From positions 1-12,457 of the forward strand of contig JAISIO010000176.1 of the NCBI GenBank assembly GCA_031262005.1: a stretch of DNA of 12,457 nucleotides, read 5' to 3'. This DNA comes from Bacteroidales bacterium (GTDB taxonomy: Bacteria; Bacteroidota; Bacteroidia; Bacteroidales; UBA1715). This document shows, piece after piece, positions 1 to 7,089 of the stretch. The position numbers were made by a program, and so were the translations under genes. Each line of letters begins with the position of its first letter. The first letter of the stretch is position 1. The notes beneath the pieces were generated by a model, which worked only from the letters and a program-made list of their open reading frames with translations, was not told the DNA's origin and made no database searches.

Positions 1-1295
1 CCCCAAAAACGCGAATCTTGCGAATTATCTCGGTTGTCGCCCATCATCCAGTAATAATTCATTGCAAACGTGTAGCTATCGGCTTTTTCGTTGTTTATGT
101 AAATATCCGAGCCGTCCACTCGCAGTGAATTTCCTTCATACACTTCTATAATGCGCTGATACAAAGGTAAATTATCTATATTTAGTGCTACCGTATTGCC
201 TTTTTGTGGTATTACAAGCGGACCGAAAATATCTTTATTCCACACAAAATTTGAGCTTTGAGGAAAAATTCGTGTATCCCGTTGCCCTTTTTGCATTTCA
301 AGTTTCACAACATCGGTCACCACCGATAGTTTTCTAACAGCCTCAACTTGTCGGTCATTTAGAAACATAGTATAGCCTTCTCTATTGTACCAACATTCGC
401 GTATACCTAAATCATCAATAATTGACTGCCGAATTTTCATGCCGCCCCGTGTAATTACATCGTAGCGAAATTGCAGCGTTTCAATGGGTCGTTGTGCTTT
501 ATTGTTCACATATACTCTGCCATTACGCAGTTCCAACGTATCGCCAGGAATGGCTATACAGCGTTTTATATAATTTTCACGTTTATCTACCGGACGATAC
601 ACAATAGAGTCGGCAAAATAAGCATAAAACAAAGCGTCAGTGTCGGCATATTGTGCTTGCAATGTCATAAATCGCTGATAATCTCTCGGTAAGAGTGGTA
701 AAATAGCATTCGGAAATTCTCGTTTCAATTCATAAAAACTACGATTTTGGCGGGTGAGAATTACCGTATCGCCTTCGGGAAAATTGAAAACTACAATATC
801 ATCGTTTGTAACAGTAGACAAACCCGCCATACGCTTGTACGGACGTTGCCATGCTGTACTGAACGAACGTGTCATGCCATTGCTTCCCGGCATTGAATGG
901 TGCACAAAAGGGAAGGAAATCGGTGTTATTTGCGGACGCGGTCCGTACTCATATTTACTTACAAATAAGAAATCACCTACAAGTAACGTTCCTTCCATTG
1001 ACGAAGTAGGAATAGTATAGGCTTCAAAGAAAAATAAACGAATGAACGAGGCTGCAATCACGGCAAAAATAATAGCATCTACCCAGCCCATAATCCATTT
1101 CATGAATTTATTTTCGGGTTTGTAAATTTTCCAAAACGCCCATGGAACTTTTTTTGTAATATATAAATCGAAAATAATAATTTCTCCCAGCAACCACCAA
1201 TAGTTACCAAGCCAAACCACCCATAAAATATAACAAAGCGAGACAAGCGAAAACAATACCCATTTGTTGGTAAATATCTTTTTTAATATGTTCAT
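1..1295 (-). CDS. lepB: Signal peptidase I, C-terminus cut by window edge
   Basis: Membrane serine protease that removes signal peptides from Sec-exported proteins at the outer face of the inner membrane. 431 codons are visible and the frame runs off the left edge. Seen: hydrophobic segments at about residues 12-30, 33-47 and 67-90, then box B PTSSMEGTLLVGD with the nucleophile Ser99, box D YIKRCIAIPGD with the general base Lys244, and box E GDNRDNSQDSRFW ending at the window edge. The stretch of about 145 residues between Ser and Lys is much longer than in E. coli LepB, as is usual for Bacteroidetes forms. The start (ATG at 1295) gives a natural N-terminus; there is no Shine-Dalgarno sequence. 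It lies 119 bases after dapB on the same strand, and the dapB-lepB order is common in Bacteroidales, so co-transcription is likely. It would process the 'A-Q' signal peptides encoded elsewhere in the window (inference). Confidence 0.96.
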   Translation of the reverse strand, partial: MNILKKIFTNKWVLFSLVSLCYILWVVWLGNYWWLLGEIIIFDLYITKKVPWAFWKIYKPENKFMKWIMGWVDAIIFAVIAASFIRLFFFEAYTIPTSSMEGTLLVGDFLFVSKYEYGPRPQITPISFPFVHHSMPGSNGMTRSFSTAWQRPYKRMAGLSTVTNDDIVVFNFPEGDTVILTRQNRSFYELKREFPNAILPLLPRDYQRFMTLQAQYADTDALFYAYFADSIVYRPVDKRENYIKRCIAIPGDTLELRNGRVYVNNKAQRPIETLQFRYDVITRGGMKIRQSIIDDLGIRECWYNREGYTMFLNDRQVEAVRKLSVVTDVVKLEMQKGQRDTRIFPQSSNFVWNKDIFGPLVIPQKGNTVALNIDNLPLYQRIIEVYEGNSLRVDGSDIYINNEKADSYTFAMNYYWMMGDNRDNSQDSRFW

Positions 1296-1316
1296 ATTTT
1301 TGAGGGGATTAAGTTT

Positions 1317-1352
1317 GTAGAATGAGGGATATTTGCAGTATGTAGGATATTT
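1317..1352. repeat. Two adjacent 18-bp degenerate repeats in the lepB leader
   Basis: Positions 1317-1334 and 1335-1352 are adjacent 18-mers that agree at 14 of 18 positions; both end in GGATATTT on the plus strand. In lepB sense they read AAATATCC followed by a C/T/A-rich segment with almost no G. They lie about 20 bases before the lepB start. This is the weakest member of a series of short-period arrays found before start codons in this window. No promoter was recognised in the 1296-1414 gap. Confidence 0.5.
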
Positions 1353-1414
1353 GATAGATATGTTGTGTGTGTAGTGTTATGCTCCGTTTTCCCGTCTTCT
1401 ACGGTATTTCCTCC

Positions 1415-2137
1415 TTAGATCCCAAGTAAATCACTCATTCCGAAAAGTCCAGTTTTACCTTTCATAAATTCCGCAGCAATAACCACACCCAAGGCAAAAC
1501 CTTTTCGGGATTTGGCACAGTGAGAAATTTCTATACTGTCGACTTCCGAATCATACGTTATCGTATGCGTTCCCGGCACTCTGCCCAAACGTTTTGCAAC
1601 AATTTGTAATTCGTCGGTTGAGGTAAAATCATTCAATTGCCACGATTTTTTACGGTCAATAGCCGCAACAATATCTTGTGCTAATGTGATTGCAGTGCCG
1701 CTCGGAGCATCTAATTTTTGTGTATGATGAATTTCTTCTATAGCAACATCGTACTCATTGTATGGGTTCATCAGTTCTGCAAGTCGTTTATTGAGAGCAA
1801 AAAATATGTTTACCCCCAAACTGTAGTTCGACGCATAGAAGAACCCTTTGTTTTGCGTATCGCATAGGTCTTGTACATCTTGGAATTTTTCGAGCCAACC
1901 GGTAGTACCTGAAACTACGGGAATATTGGCTTCAAAACAAGTCAAATAATTGTTGAAAGCCGTACCCGGAGTGGTAAATTCTATTGCTACGTCAATATTT
2001 TTATCGGTAAGATTTGTGACGTTCAAGTCGCCCGCATTGGCAATATCTATAATAAGTGAAATTGTATGACCGCGTTCGAGAGCAATTTTTTCAATTTCTT
2101 TGCCCATTTTGCCATAACCAATAAGTGCTATATTCAT
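1415..2137 (-). CDS. dapB: 4-hydroxy-tetrahydrodipicolinate reductase
   Basis: Cytosolic NAD(P)H-dependent reductase that converts 4-hydroxy-tetrahydrodipicolinate to tetrahydrodipicolinate, the second step of the diaminopimelate/lysine branch that feeds peptidoglycan. 240 residues, shorter than the E. coli enzyme (273), as is usual in Bacteroidetes. Seen: N-terminal Rossmann motif GYGKMG (7-12), EFTTP (53-57), GTTGW (77-81), and the family signature EIHHTQKLDAPSGTA (135-149) with the catalytic pair His137/His138 and the substrate-binding Lys141. The start at 2137 places the Rossmann strand directly at the N-terminus. It sits between cyclophilin and lepB on the same strand. The 97-base gap from cyclophilin is filled with 8-bp arrays rather than a recognisable promoter, which favours operon transcription. 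Confidence 0.97.
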   Translation of the reverse strand: MNIALIGYGKMGKEIEKIALERGHTISLIIDIANAGDLNVTNLTDKNIDVAIEFTTPGTAFNNYLTCFEANIPVVSGTTGWLEKFQDVQDLCDTQNKGFFYASNYSLGVNIFFALNKRLAELMNPYNEYDVAIEEIHHTQKLDAPSGTAITLAQDIVAAIDRKKSWQLNDFTSTDELQIVAKRLGRVPGTHTITYDSEVDSIEISHCAKSRKGFALGVVIAAEFMKGKTGLFGMSDLLGI

Positions 2138-2142
2138 TTTTT

Positions 2143-2186
2143 GTAGTTTACAAGTTAATAAGTTTACGAGTTAATAAGTTTACAAG
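2143..2186. repeat. 8-bp array immediately upstream of dapB
   Basis: Consecutive octamers GTAGTTTA, CAAGTTAA, TAAGTTTA, CGAGTTAA, TAAGTTTA and a partial CAAG (plus-strand sense), consensus YRAGTWWA. The array ends 5 bases from the dapB start codon. In dapB sense it is G-poor (CTTGTAAA, CTTATTAA and so on). It is roughly complementary to the array at 2206-2243, so the two could pair in a transcript across the spacer at 2187-2205. Confidence 0.85.
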
Positions 2187-2205
2187 AAAAAATTCGGAGT
2201 ATTAT

Positions 2206-2243
2206 CTCGTTTACTTGTCTACTCGTTCACTCGTTTACTTTTC
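2206..2243. repeat. 8-bp array overlapping the cyclophilin stop codon
   Basis: Octamers CTCGTTTA (2206), CTTGTCTA (2214), CTCGTTCA (2222), CTCGTTTA (2230) and the start of a fifth. The stop codon of the minus-strand cyclophilin gene (2235-2237) lies inside the fourth unit. The reverse complement, YRAGTxxA, resembles the units of the neighbouring 2143-2186 array, making an imperfect inverted pair of about 35 bases per arm. Confidence 0.85.
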
Positions 2244-2693
2244 AAGTATCACAATTTTTTCTATTTCATCGCCTTGGCGAATATCATCAATTACGTCTAA
2301 ACCTTCAATTACTTTACCGAAGCATGTATGCTGACGGTCTAAATGCGAGGTATTGGTGCGACTGTGGCAAATAAAGAACTGCGAACCGCCTGTATTTCGT
2401 CCAGCATGCGCCATCGAAAGCACTCCCTGGTCATGGTATTGATTGCCACCTGTCAATTCGCAAGGAATTGTGTAACCCGGTCCGCCTGTTCCCACCATGC
2501 CTTTTGCGCCTTCACGAGAATTAGGACAACCACCTTGTATTACAAAATCGGGAATTACACGGTGAAACGTAAGCCCATCATAGTAACCCGATTGGGCGAG
2601 TTTTATAAAATTTTCAACGGTTTTAGGAGCGTCTTGCTCATAAAATTCTACTTTCATAACACCTTTTTCGGTGTGTATTTCTGCGTACGCCAT
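2235..2693 (-). CDS. Cyclophilin-type peptidyl-prolyl cis-trans isomerase
   Basis: Catalyses cis-trans isomerisation of X-Pro bonds and assists protein folding. 152 residues form a single cyclophilin domain with no signal peptide, so it is probably cytosolic. Seen: FHRVIPDFVIQGG (43-55) with the catalytic Arg45, Phe50 and Gln53; GYTIPCEL (73-80); GVLSMAHAGRNTGGSQFFI (90-108); LDRQHTCFGKVIEG (118-131), with His122 matching the conserved active-site His. The position of the cyclosporin-contact Trp of human CypA appears to be His118 or nearby, so cyclosporin sensitivity is doubtful (inference from alignment by eye). It is followed by dapB on the same strand and preceded by an 8-bp repeat array 4 bases before the start. 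Confidence 0.96.
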   Translation of the reverse strand: MAYAEIHTEKGVMKVEFYEQDAPKTVENFIKLAQSGYYDGLTFHRVIPDFVIQGGCPNSREGAKGMVGTGGPGYTIPCELTGGNQYHDQGVLSMAHAGRNTGGSQFFICHSRTNTSHLDRQHTCFGKVIEGLDVIDDIRQGDEIEKIVILEK

Positions 2694-2697
2694 AATT

Positions 2698-2729
2698 AAT
2701 AACGGAATAATTGAATAACTGAATAACGG
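2698..2729. repeat. 8-bp array immediately upstream of the cyclophilin gene
   Basis: Four consecutive octamers on the plus strand: AATAACGG, AATAATTG, AATAACTG, AATAACGG. In the sense of the downstream gene they read TTCMRTTA, and the array ends 4 bases before the start codon (2693). The sequence differs from the octamers at 2143-2243, but the period and placement are the same. Nearby, at about 2738-2752, is a doubled GTCTTGT heptamer. Confidence 0.85.
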
Positions 2730-2772
2730 AAGCCCGTCTTGTGTCTTGTTCCTAAACCTTCGTTTCTGAAGC

Positions 2773-3282
2773 CTAAAACCCTTTTTTAGGGGTAATCATT
2801 TCTTCTATCAGCACGCCCATACAACCAACTCCGGTGGAATCTTTCGCCCGAAAATCGCCTTGCGGTTTGGTTGATCCGCTGTCATCGGGAACTGAAATGA
2901 TGATTTTAATTTCGCGCGTCATTAAAACGGTAAATTCAAAATCACGAACATAGTTAAAATCTTTGTTGTTGTATAATGGTTCTCCGGTTTCTCTATCTAT
3001 GATTGCCATACCTATATTATCGCCAAGCACTTCGTCGTTGCAAATGGTTATGCGATAATCTTTTCCTTGATAAATTGTTAATCGAAATTCCGAAGTTTGC
3101 CCTTTCAAAAACATGGCACTGCGCGATTCTTGCGACATTCCATACGAAGAATTGGCTTCTTGGCGTTTGCATTTTTTCTTGTGATAATCTATACAAGCAC
3201 TCTGTGCAAAAACATTGGCAGTACTCATAACTGCAACTACTATAAGTAAAATCTTTGAATATAATTGAAGTGTTTTTTTCAT
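2773..3282 (-). CDS. Secreted protein of unknown function
   Basis: I do not recognise the family. 169 residues from the ATG at 3282. Seen: a signal peptide (MKKTLQLYSK, hydrophobic core ILLIVVAVM, cleavage at VFA-Q, about residue 26/27), then a Cys- and Lys-rich start (C30, C38), and a compact, strand-rich domain (residues about 45-165) with FRLTIYQGKDYRITIC and FEFTVLMTREIKIIISV alternating like beta strands. It ends in TPKKGF. The predicted place is periplasm or outside the cell. An upstream in-frame ATG at 3354 exists, but a promoter (3326-3354) would start the transcript after it and the signal peptide begins at 3282, so 3282 is preferred. There is no C-terminal sorting domain. It is the first gene of a possible unit leading into cyclophilin. 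Confidence 0.85.
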   Translation of the reverse strand: MKKTLQLYSKILLIVVAVMSTANVFAQSACIDYHKKKCKRQEANSSYGMSQESRSAMFLKGQTSEFRLTIYQGKDYRITICNDEVLGDNIGMAIIDRETGEPLYNNKDFNYVRDFEFTVLMTREIKIIISVPDDSGSTKPQGDFRAKDSTGVGCMGVLIEEMITPKKGF

Positions 3283-3325
3283 AATTTCTATTTTATATAC
3301 TCTCCACAGTTTTATTTTATTCGTG

Positions 3326-3354
3326 CAAATGTAATAATTATCTTGGAACGACAA
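3326..3354 (-). promoter_or_regulatory. Bacteroidetes-type promoter for the secreted protein gene
   Basis: On the minus strand, TACATTTG (3333-3326) matches the -7 consensus TAnnTTTG, and TTG (3354-3352) lies 18 bases upstream at the -33 position. Transcription would start near 3319, about 37 bases before the ATG at 3282. This excludes the in-frame ATG at 3354. Confidence 0.7.
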
Positions 3355-3371
3355 TTTAAAATGTAACGTTT

Positions 3372-3662
3372 TTATCTAAAAATTATTTCTTTGATATAGG
3401 GCTCTTTTATTTTCTCGTTTATCCTATAGACTATTGTTGTTCTATTTAAAAATAACTCCTGTTTTATTGCTGCCGAGTTTACGGAAACAAACATGGTTTT
3501 GTTTTTAAACGCAATGTTAGTGGTGGCTTTTGCAAACATTGTGCCAACAATACTGCTCCATTGTTCGCGTATTTCTGCTTCTTTTATGTGGGAGTAATAA
3601 CCACTCTTTTTGAAAAATGCATCGAGTGCTGTGCCGATTGTTTGGTGTGAGGTGTAGGACAT
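3372..3662 (-). CDS. DUF721 (DciA-like) protein
   Basis: 96 residues over the whole length of a DUF721 domain. Seen: helical N-terminus (TIGTALDAFFKKSGY), W35-SSIVG (the conserved W..ivG signature), a strand KNKTMFVSVNSAAIKQEL (54-71) and a closing NEKIKEPYIKEIIFR. In other bacteria the related DciA protein loads the replicative helicase; Bacteroidetes DUF721 proteins are inferred to act in DNA replication or repair, but their role is not shown by sequence. It begins 26 bases after the M48 protease gene on the same strand with no promoter between, so it is probably co-transcribed. The usual neighbour in this phylum, recF, is not in the window. Confidence 0.85.
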   Translation of the reverse strand: MSYTSHQTIGTALDAFFKKSGYYSHIKEAEIREQWSSIVGTMFAKATTNIAFKNKTMFVSVNSAAIKQELFLNRTTIVYRINEKIKEPYIKEIIFR

Positions 3663-3688
3663 TATAATAAAAAGTTATCGCCTGTTAA

Positions 3689-4951
3689 TTATTTTCCTTG
3701 TTTCCGAATATTTTGCAACCGCTGCAACAAATCGGGGTGCGAATAGTAACAAAACACATACCATGGGTGGGGTGTAAGGTTTGAAAGATTTCGTTTCGAG
3801 AGTTTCCGCAGAGCTTGCGCCAAACTTTTCGCAGAGTAATTGTGTGCTGCGTATGTATCAGCCTCAAATTCGTTTTTGCGCGATACATAATTAAATAGTA
3901 ATGAAATGGCAAACGAAAGCGGCGTGTAGAGCATTGAAAATACTAATAACGCTATGTGATATTTACCTTCTTCATACGGCACACCAAGTGCTTCGGTGAA
4001 CAATGGTAAGCGCACACATAAACCTAAAACAAAAAGCATTACGCCCATTTGCGCAAGCGATGCTATTATCATAGTGCGCGTGTGTTTTTTCTTATAATGC
4101 CCTATTTCGTGGGCAAGCACAGCTACAATTTCTTCGGTAGTCATTTCTTGAATGAGCGTGTCGTACAGCACTATGCGTTTTTTTGCTCCAAGTCCGCTAA
4201 AATACGCATTTGCTTTTGTTGAGCGTTTTGAGCCGTCTATTACATATATATTGTCAAGTTTAAAACCAACTTTATCTGCAAATTCGGTAATTGCTCGTTT
4301 CAATTCGCCCTCTTCCAACGGTGTTTGTTTGTTAAATAACGGCACTATAAGCGACGAGTAAAACATGGTCATGCAAACCATGATAACCGAAATAAATACC
4401 CATGCATACAGCCAAAACCATTCACCGAAATATGCCATGAGTGCAAGTAATGCAGCCAAAATTGCGCCACCGAGTATGCCTGTCAAAATCCAACCTTTTA
4501 TGGTGTCTATCACAAATAATTTGGGGGTCATTTTATTGAAACCAAATTTTTCTTCTATAACGAATGTGTTGTAAATTTCAAATGGTTTTCCTGCAAGGTC
4601 GGCGGCAAATCCTATAATTCCGAAAAATAACAGTGCTGCCCAAATGTGATGCAACGGATGTTCGGCAGAGCCAAACGTTGAGTAAATCCAACTATCGAGC
4701 CACGCAAACGCACCGCACAATAATAATGCAAGTATCAGTACAGTTGAAATGGTGCTTGCCCAGAAAGAGATTTTTGATTTTGCTTGTTCGTAACGTTGTT
4801 GTTTATTGTATTCTTCGGTGTTGTAAATTCCTTGTAATTCTTCGGGTAAAACAGTTTTACGGTGTTTGGCATTGATATAGTCTAACCACCGTTCTACGGC
4901 GTAGTCAATGAGTATAATTGCTATAATGCACACAAAAATGAGTGTTGTCAT
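3689..4951 (-). CDS. Ste24-type M48 zinc metalloprotease (CAAX protease homologue)
   Basis: Integral membrane zinc protease related to yeast Ste24 and human ZMPSTE24. Bacteria do not prenylate CAAX proteins in the eukaryotic way, so the substrates are probably misfolded or clogging membrane proteins (inference). 420 residues, close to full Ste24 length. Seen: N-terminal multi-helix region (hydrophobic segments at about 3-16, 65-90, 102-118, 155-173 and 178-204), zinc motif HEIGH at 281-285 within VLAHEIGHYKKKH, two further membrane segments (295-313, 333-355), and SRKNEFEADTYA (357-368), where Glu361 is the expected third ligand. The C-terminal YSHPDLLQRLQNI matches the family's closing motif. 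The start at 4951 is supported by the promoter at 4978-5008. Confidence 0.95.
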   Translation of the reverse strand: MTTLIFVCIIAIILIDYAVERWLDYINAKHRKTVLPEELQGIYNTEEYNKQQRYEQAKSKISFWASTISTVLILALLLCGAFAWLDSWIYSTFGSAEHPLHHIWAALLFFGIIGFAADLAGKPFEIYNTFVIEEKFGFNKMTPKLFVIDTIKGWILTGILGGAILAALLALMAYFGEWFWLYAWVFISVIMVCMTMFYSSLIVPLFNKQTPLEEGELKRAITEFADKVGFKLDNIYVIDGSKRSTKANAYFSGLGAKKRIVLYDTLIQEMTTEEIVAVLAHEIGHYKKKHTRTMIIASLAQMGVMLFVLGLCVRLPLFTEALGVPYEEGKYHIALLVFSMLYTPLSFAISLLFNYVSRKNEFEADTYAAHNYSAKSLAQALRKLSKRNLSNLTPHPWYVFCYYSHPDLLQRLQNIRKQGK

Positions 4952-4977
4952 GATTTTTTGATTTTAAATTTTCTTGG

Positions 4978-5008
4978 CAAAGATACGAAAACAATGAATA
5001 ATGAACAA
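4978..5008 (-). promoter_or_regulatory. Bacteroidetes-type promoter for the M48 protease gene
   Basis: Minus-strand TATCTTTG (4985-4978) fits TAnnTTTG and is followed by C, as is usual. TTG at 5008-5006 lies 20 bases upstream. The leader would be about 20 bases, ending at ATG 4951. It separates this unit from the RNase H gene upstream. Confidence 0.65.
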
Positions 5009-5063
5009 TTTAAGTTTTATCAGTAATCACGTATTTATTCGTAGTTCTCGTATAAATTTCTTT

Positions 5064-5675
5064 TCATTTTCGTCCGAAATCGGCGGGAATTTCGCCCCAT
5101 TGAGCGGTTTCCCATTTTATAATTTTTGTAGTATACGTATTTGTTGCAAGCCAGTGTTCGGCACGGGCAATGAGTTCAAAAATCTGAGCGTTGATTGGTG
5201 TGCGCACAAGTTTGCTGTTACATTTTTTGTTGCGTATCCAGCTCAACGCCGTCATTGAATCGGTGTAAATGGGCAAATTGCTGTTGCGCTGTTTTAAAAA
5301 TGCCAAACCGTGTACAATTGCTAAAAACTCACCTATATTATTGGTGCCTTGTGCATAAGGTCCTACACGAAATAGTTCTTGATTATTGCGTACATATACT
5401 CCTCTATATTCCATATCGCCGGGATTGCCGCTGCAAGCCGCATCTACGGCAATGCTTTCGATTATGCGCGCTCCGGCAGGCGCAGCGGCACGCTGTGTGC
5501 TGAATTTTTGTGCCATATACTGTTTGTTAGCAAAGGCTTGTTCTGCTTCGGTAAGCGAGGTGAACGATTTATACACCGCATTGTGAAACCCGGTAATTGC
5601 TGTTTTGCAACTGTCCCAATTATCGAAAATGCCAGTTTGAAAGCCTTTCCATACTACGTAGAATTTTTTTGCCAT
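5064..5675 (-). CDS. Viroplasmin N-domain / ribonuclease H fusion protein
   Basis: Predicted to cleave the RNA strand of RNA-DNA hybrids in the cytosol. 203 residues. The N-terminal domain (about 1-50), KKFYVVWKGFQTGIFDNWDSC..., matches the caulimovirus viroplasmin / RNase H1 hybrid-binding fold. A linker (51-70) rich in Ala and Gln follows. The RNase H domain is at about 71-201, with the four expected acidic residues: Asp78 in VDAACSGNPG, Glu116 in NNIGEFLAI, Asp139 in IYTDSMTA and Asp199 in IPADFGRK. The domain is compact and ends directly after the last Asp. The start at 5675 gives the canonical MAKKFYVVWKG. It lies 61 bases after the DUF2461 gene, and that gap is a 7-bp repeat array with a hairpin; no promoter was found there, so it may be read from the DUF2461 promoter. 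Confidence 0.92.
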   Translation of the reverse strand: MAKKFYVVWKGFQTGIFDNWDSCKTAITGFHNAVYKSFTSLTEAEQAFANKQYMAQKFSTQRAAAPAGARIIESIAVDAACSGNPGDMEYRGVYVRNNQELFRVGPYAQGTNNIGEFLAIVHGLAFLKQRNSNLPIYTDSMTALSWIRNKKCNSKLVRTPINAQIFELIARAEHWLATNTYTTKIIKWETAQWGEIPADFGRK

Positions 5676-5681
5676 ACAATA

Positions 5682-5744
5682 TAATGGTTAATGGTTAGTG
5701 ATTAGTGGTTAATGGTTAGTGGCTAATTATTAGCCATTAACCAT
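5682..5744. repeat. Heptamer array (TARTGGT) between DUF2461 and RNase H genes
   Basis: Nine consecutive 7-bp units on the plus strand: TAATGGT, TAATGGT, TAGTGAT, TAGTGGT, TAATGGT, TAGTGGC, TAATTAT, TAGCCAT, TAACCAT. The last two are the unit in reverse orientation. The array starts 6 bases from the RNase H start codon and contains the DUF2461 stop codon (5737-5739). In gene sense the part next to RNase H reads ACCAYTA, the same unit and orientation as the array before the MFS gene at 7970-8025. Confidence 0.9.
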
Positions 5745-5745
5745 T
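5711..5745. other. 16-bp stem-loop over the DUF2461 stop codon
   Basis: Left arm AATGGTTAGTGGCTAA (5711-5726), 3-base loop, right arm TTAGCCATTAACCATT (5730-5745). 15 of 16 positions are complementary; the odd pair (5719/5737) is G-U if read as plus-strand RNA and C-A if read as minus-strand RNA, the strand of the genes here. The DUF2461 stop codon lies within the stem. No T-run follows on the minus strand, so it does not look like a classical intrinsic terminator. Confidence 0.75.
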
Positions 5746-6411
5746 GATTTCGTATGCAATAGCTTTGTTCATTTGTTGTACGAAAGGAACTGTTTTTTCA
5801 AATTCCGAAACAACAAAATCCAATAAATCGGGAGATAATAATCGTTCGGTTGAAAATTCTTGACACAAACAATAATCTTTTATTTTGAGTAAATCGGCGT
5901 GTTCAAAATCTTTGGGAAAACCTTTTGGTACATTTTTTAATGCATTTTCACGCTCTAAATAAAAAGATGAGGCTCGTTGCATATTATGTAAAAATTCATC
6001 GGTATTATCGAACACTTCGGTGCGCATACTCGTAAGCACATTGGGCATGGAGCAATGCGTGCCTGCTGCCAACAAATGATTGCCGATAAATTGCGTATCG
6101 GGAGCTTCTATATGAAAATAATAGCCCGCCATACCTGATTTTTTTCCGCCGGGACAAAAATACGCACCAAGATGTGTTTTGTATGGACGTTTGTCGCTAC
6201 TAAAACGAATATCTCGATTGATGCGATACGTACATTGCTTTGGTTCCAAATTGCCCAATTGAGTGTCGAGTGCCGAAAGACTACCGAGAAGTTTTTCTAC
6301 AAAAGCCAAAAATTCGGTCTTTATGGCAGTATATTCTTTCTTGTGAGCATCGAACCATGGTTTATTGTTGTTGGCATTGAGTTCTGTTAGGAAGTTGAGT
6401 ATGTTTTGCAT
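5737..6411 (-). CDS. DUF2461 / TIGR02453 family protein
   Basis: Widespread bacterial family of unknown function; no reaction is known. 224 residues from the ATG at 6411, the usual size. Seen: N-terminus ILNFLTELNANNNKPWFDAHKKEY (4-27, the family's typical 'NN..WF...K..Y' opening), core motif YRINRDIRFSSDKRPYKTH (62-80), and YYFHIEAP followed by a GNHLLAAG turn. The frame is open up to an ATG at 6471, but that extension (MYVCRIKTF...) is absent from the family and overlaps the promoter -7 element, so 6411 is chosen. The last four codons and the stop are part of a hairpin-forming repeat array. It is the first gene of a minus-strand unit, with the RNase H gene next. Confidence 0.9.
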   Translation of the reverse strand: MQNILNFLTELNANNNKPWFDAHKKEYTAIKTEFLAFVEKLLGSLSALDTQLGNLEPKQCTYRINRDIRFSSDKRPYKTHLGAYFCPGGKKSGMAGYYFHIEAPDTQFIGNHLLAAGTHCSMPNVLTSMRTEVFDNTDEFLHNMQRASSFYLERENALKNVPKGFPKDFEHADLLKIKDYCLCQEFSTERLLSPDLLDFVVSEFEKTVPFVQQMNKAIAYEING

Positions 6412-6460
6412 TAGCGTATTTGTGATTTGACAATAAACAGGAGAAAATGTTTTTATACGG

Positions 6461-6468
6461 CAAACATA
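6461..6468 (-). promoter_or_regulatory. Probable -7 promoter element for the DUF2461 gene
   Basis: Minus-strand TATGTTTG (6468-6461) matches TAnnTTTG and is followed by CC. No clear TTG lies at the expected upstream distance, so it is weaker than the other promoters here. It would give a leader of about 45 bases before ATG 6411. Confidence 0.45.
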
Positions 6469-6491
6469 CAAATTTTTTATAATGCGTTTCT

Positions 6492-6520
6492 TTTGCGTAT
6501 TTCAAAAATTAGTACTTTTG
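6492..6520 (+). promoter_or_regulatory. Bacteroidetes-type promoter for DUF1573-rfbD
   Basis: TTTG (6492-6495), 17-base spacer, TACTTTTG (6513-6520), a full match to both boxes. Transcription would start near 6527, giving a leader of about 85 bases to ATG 6612. It diverges from the DUF2461 promoter within about 30 bases, so the two share one control region. Confidence 0.7.
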
Positions 6521-6611
6521 TTTCGATTTTTAAGAGTAATCTTGTCGAGAGTTTATACTATGTGGCAAGATTTTTGCTTACAGCACGTTAAATCATCTAA
6601 AAATTCTTCTT

Positions 6612-7040
6612 ATGAAAAAGAATATAGTATTACTCTGCATTGCCTGTGTTTGCAGCATGGCAACATTCGCACAAGGCTGGGGTGGCAGACAACCCGGTCA
6701 AAATCAATTAGACGCAAGCGAAATAAAATCTCCCAAAATTACATGGACTACCGAAGCAAAAGACCTCGGACAAATTCCGCAGGGAGTGCCGGTAACGGTC
6801 AATTTTGAATTTACCAACACGGGAAATGCGCCGCTGATTATTTCCAATGTAACTCCTGCTTGTGATTGCACCGATGCTAAATGGACTAAAACACCCGTAA
6901 TGCCGGGTAAAAAAGGCAGTATAGAAGTAACCTTTGATGCCAAAGCTGGTGGAAATTTCTCAAAAGTGGCTACAATAACAGCAAACACAAAACCTACGGA
7001 AAGTACTATTGTATTTACCGGAACGGTGGTTAAAAAGTAA
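6612..7040 (+). CDS. DUF1573 domain secreted protein
   Basis: Small exported protein, 142 residues, of a family very common in Bacteroidetes; no biochemical function is established. Seen: signal peptide MKKNIVLLCIACVCSMATFA with cleavage before Q21, a short polar linker (22-42), then one Ig-like DUF1573 domain (about 43-141) with the hallmarks DLGQIPQG (51-58), FEFTNTGNAPLIISNV (65-80), ACDCT (83-87) and FTGTVVKK at the end. No lipobox follows the signal peptide, so it is predicted soluble in the periplasm or secreted. The start is confirmed by the signal peptide. rfbD follows after 49 bases on the same strand with no promoter seen; the two may share a transcript, although no functional link is evident. 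Confidence 0.93.
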   Translation: MKKNIVLLCIACVCSMATFAQGWGGRQPGQNQLDASEIKSPKITWTTEAKDLGQIPQGVPVTVNFEFTNTGNAPLIISNVTPACDCTDAKWTKTPVMPGKKGSIEVTFDAKAGGNFSKVATITANTKPTESTIVFTGTVVKK

Positions 7041-7089
7041 ACCAGTGAACGACAACTTGTTTATACATTGATAAAAACCTCAAACCCAA

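Noticed and set aside
1380..1410. Short CCGT/ACGG hairpin after dapB as a terminator
   Set aside because: Only 4 bp of stem and no T-run on the minus strand.
3283..3354. N-terminal extension of the secreted protein to ATG 3354
   Set aside because: It would precede the predicted transcription start and put 24 polar residues before a clear signal peptide.
6412..6471. N-terminal extension of the DUF2461 protein to ATG 6471
   Set aside because: The extra 20 residues are unlike the family N-terminus and overlap the -7 promoter element.
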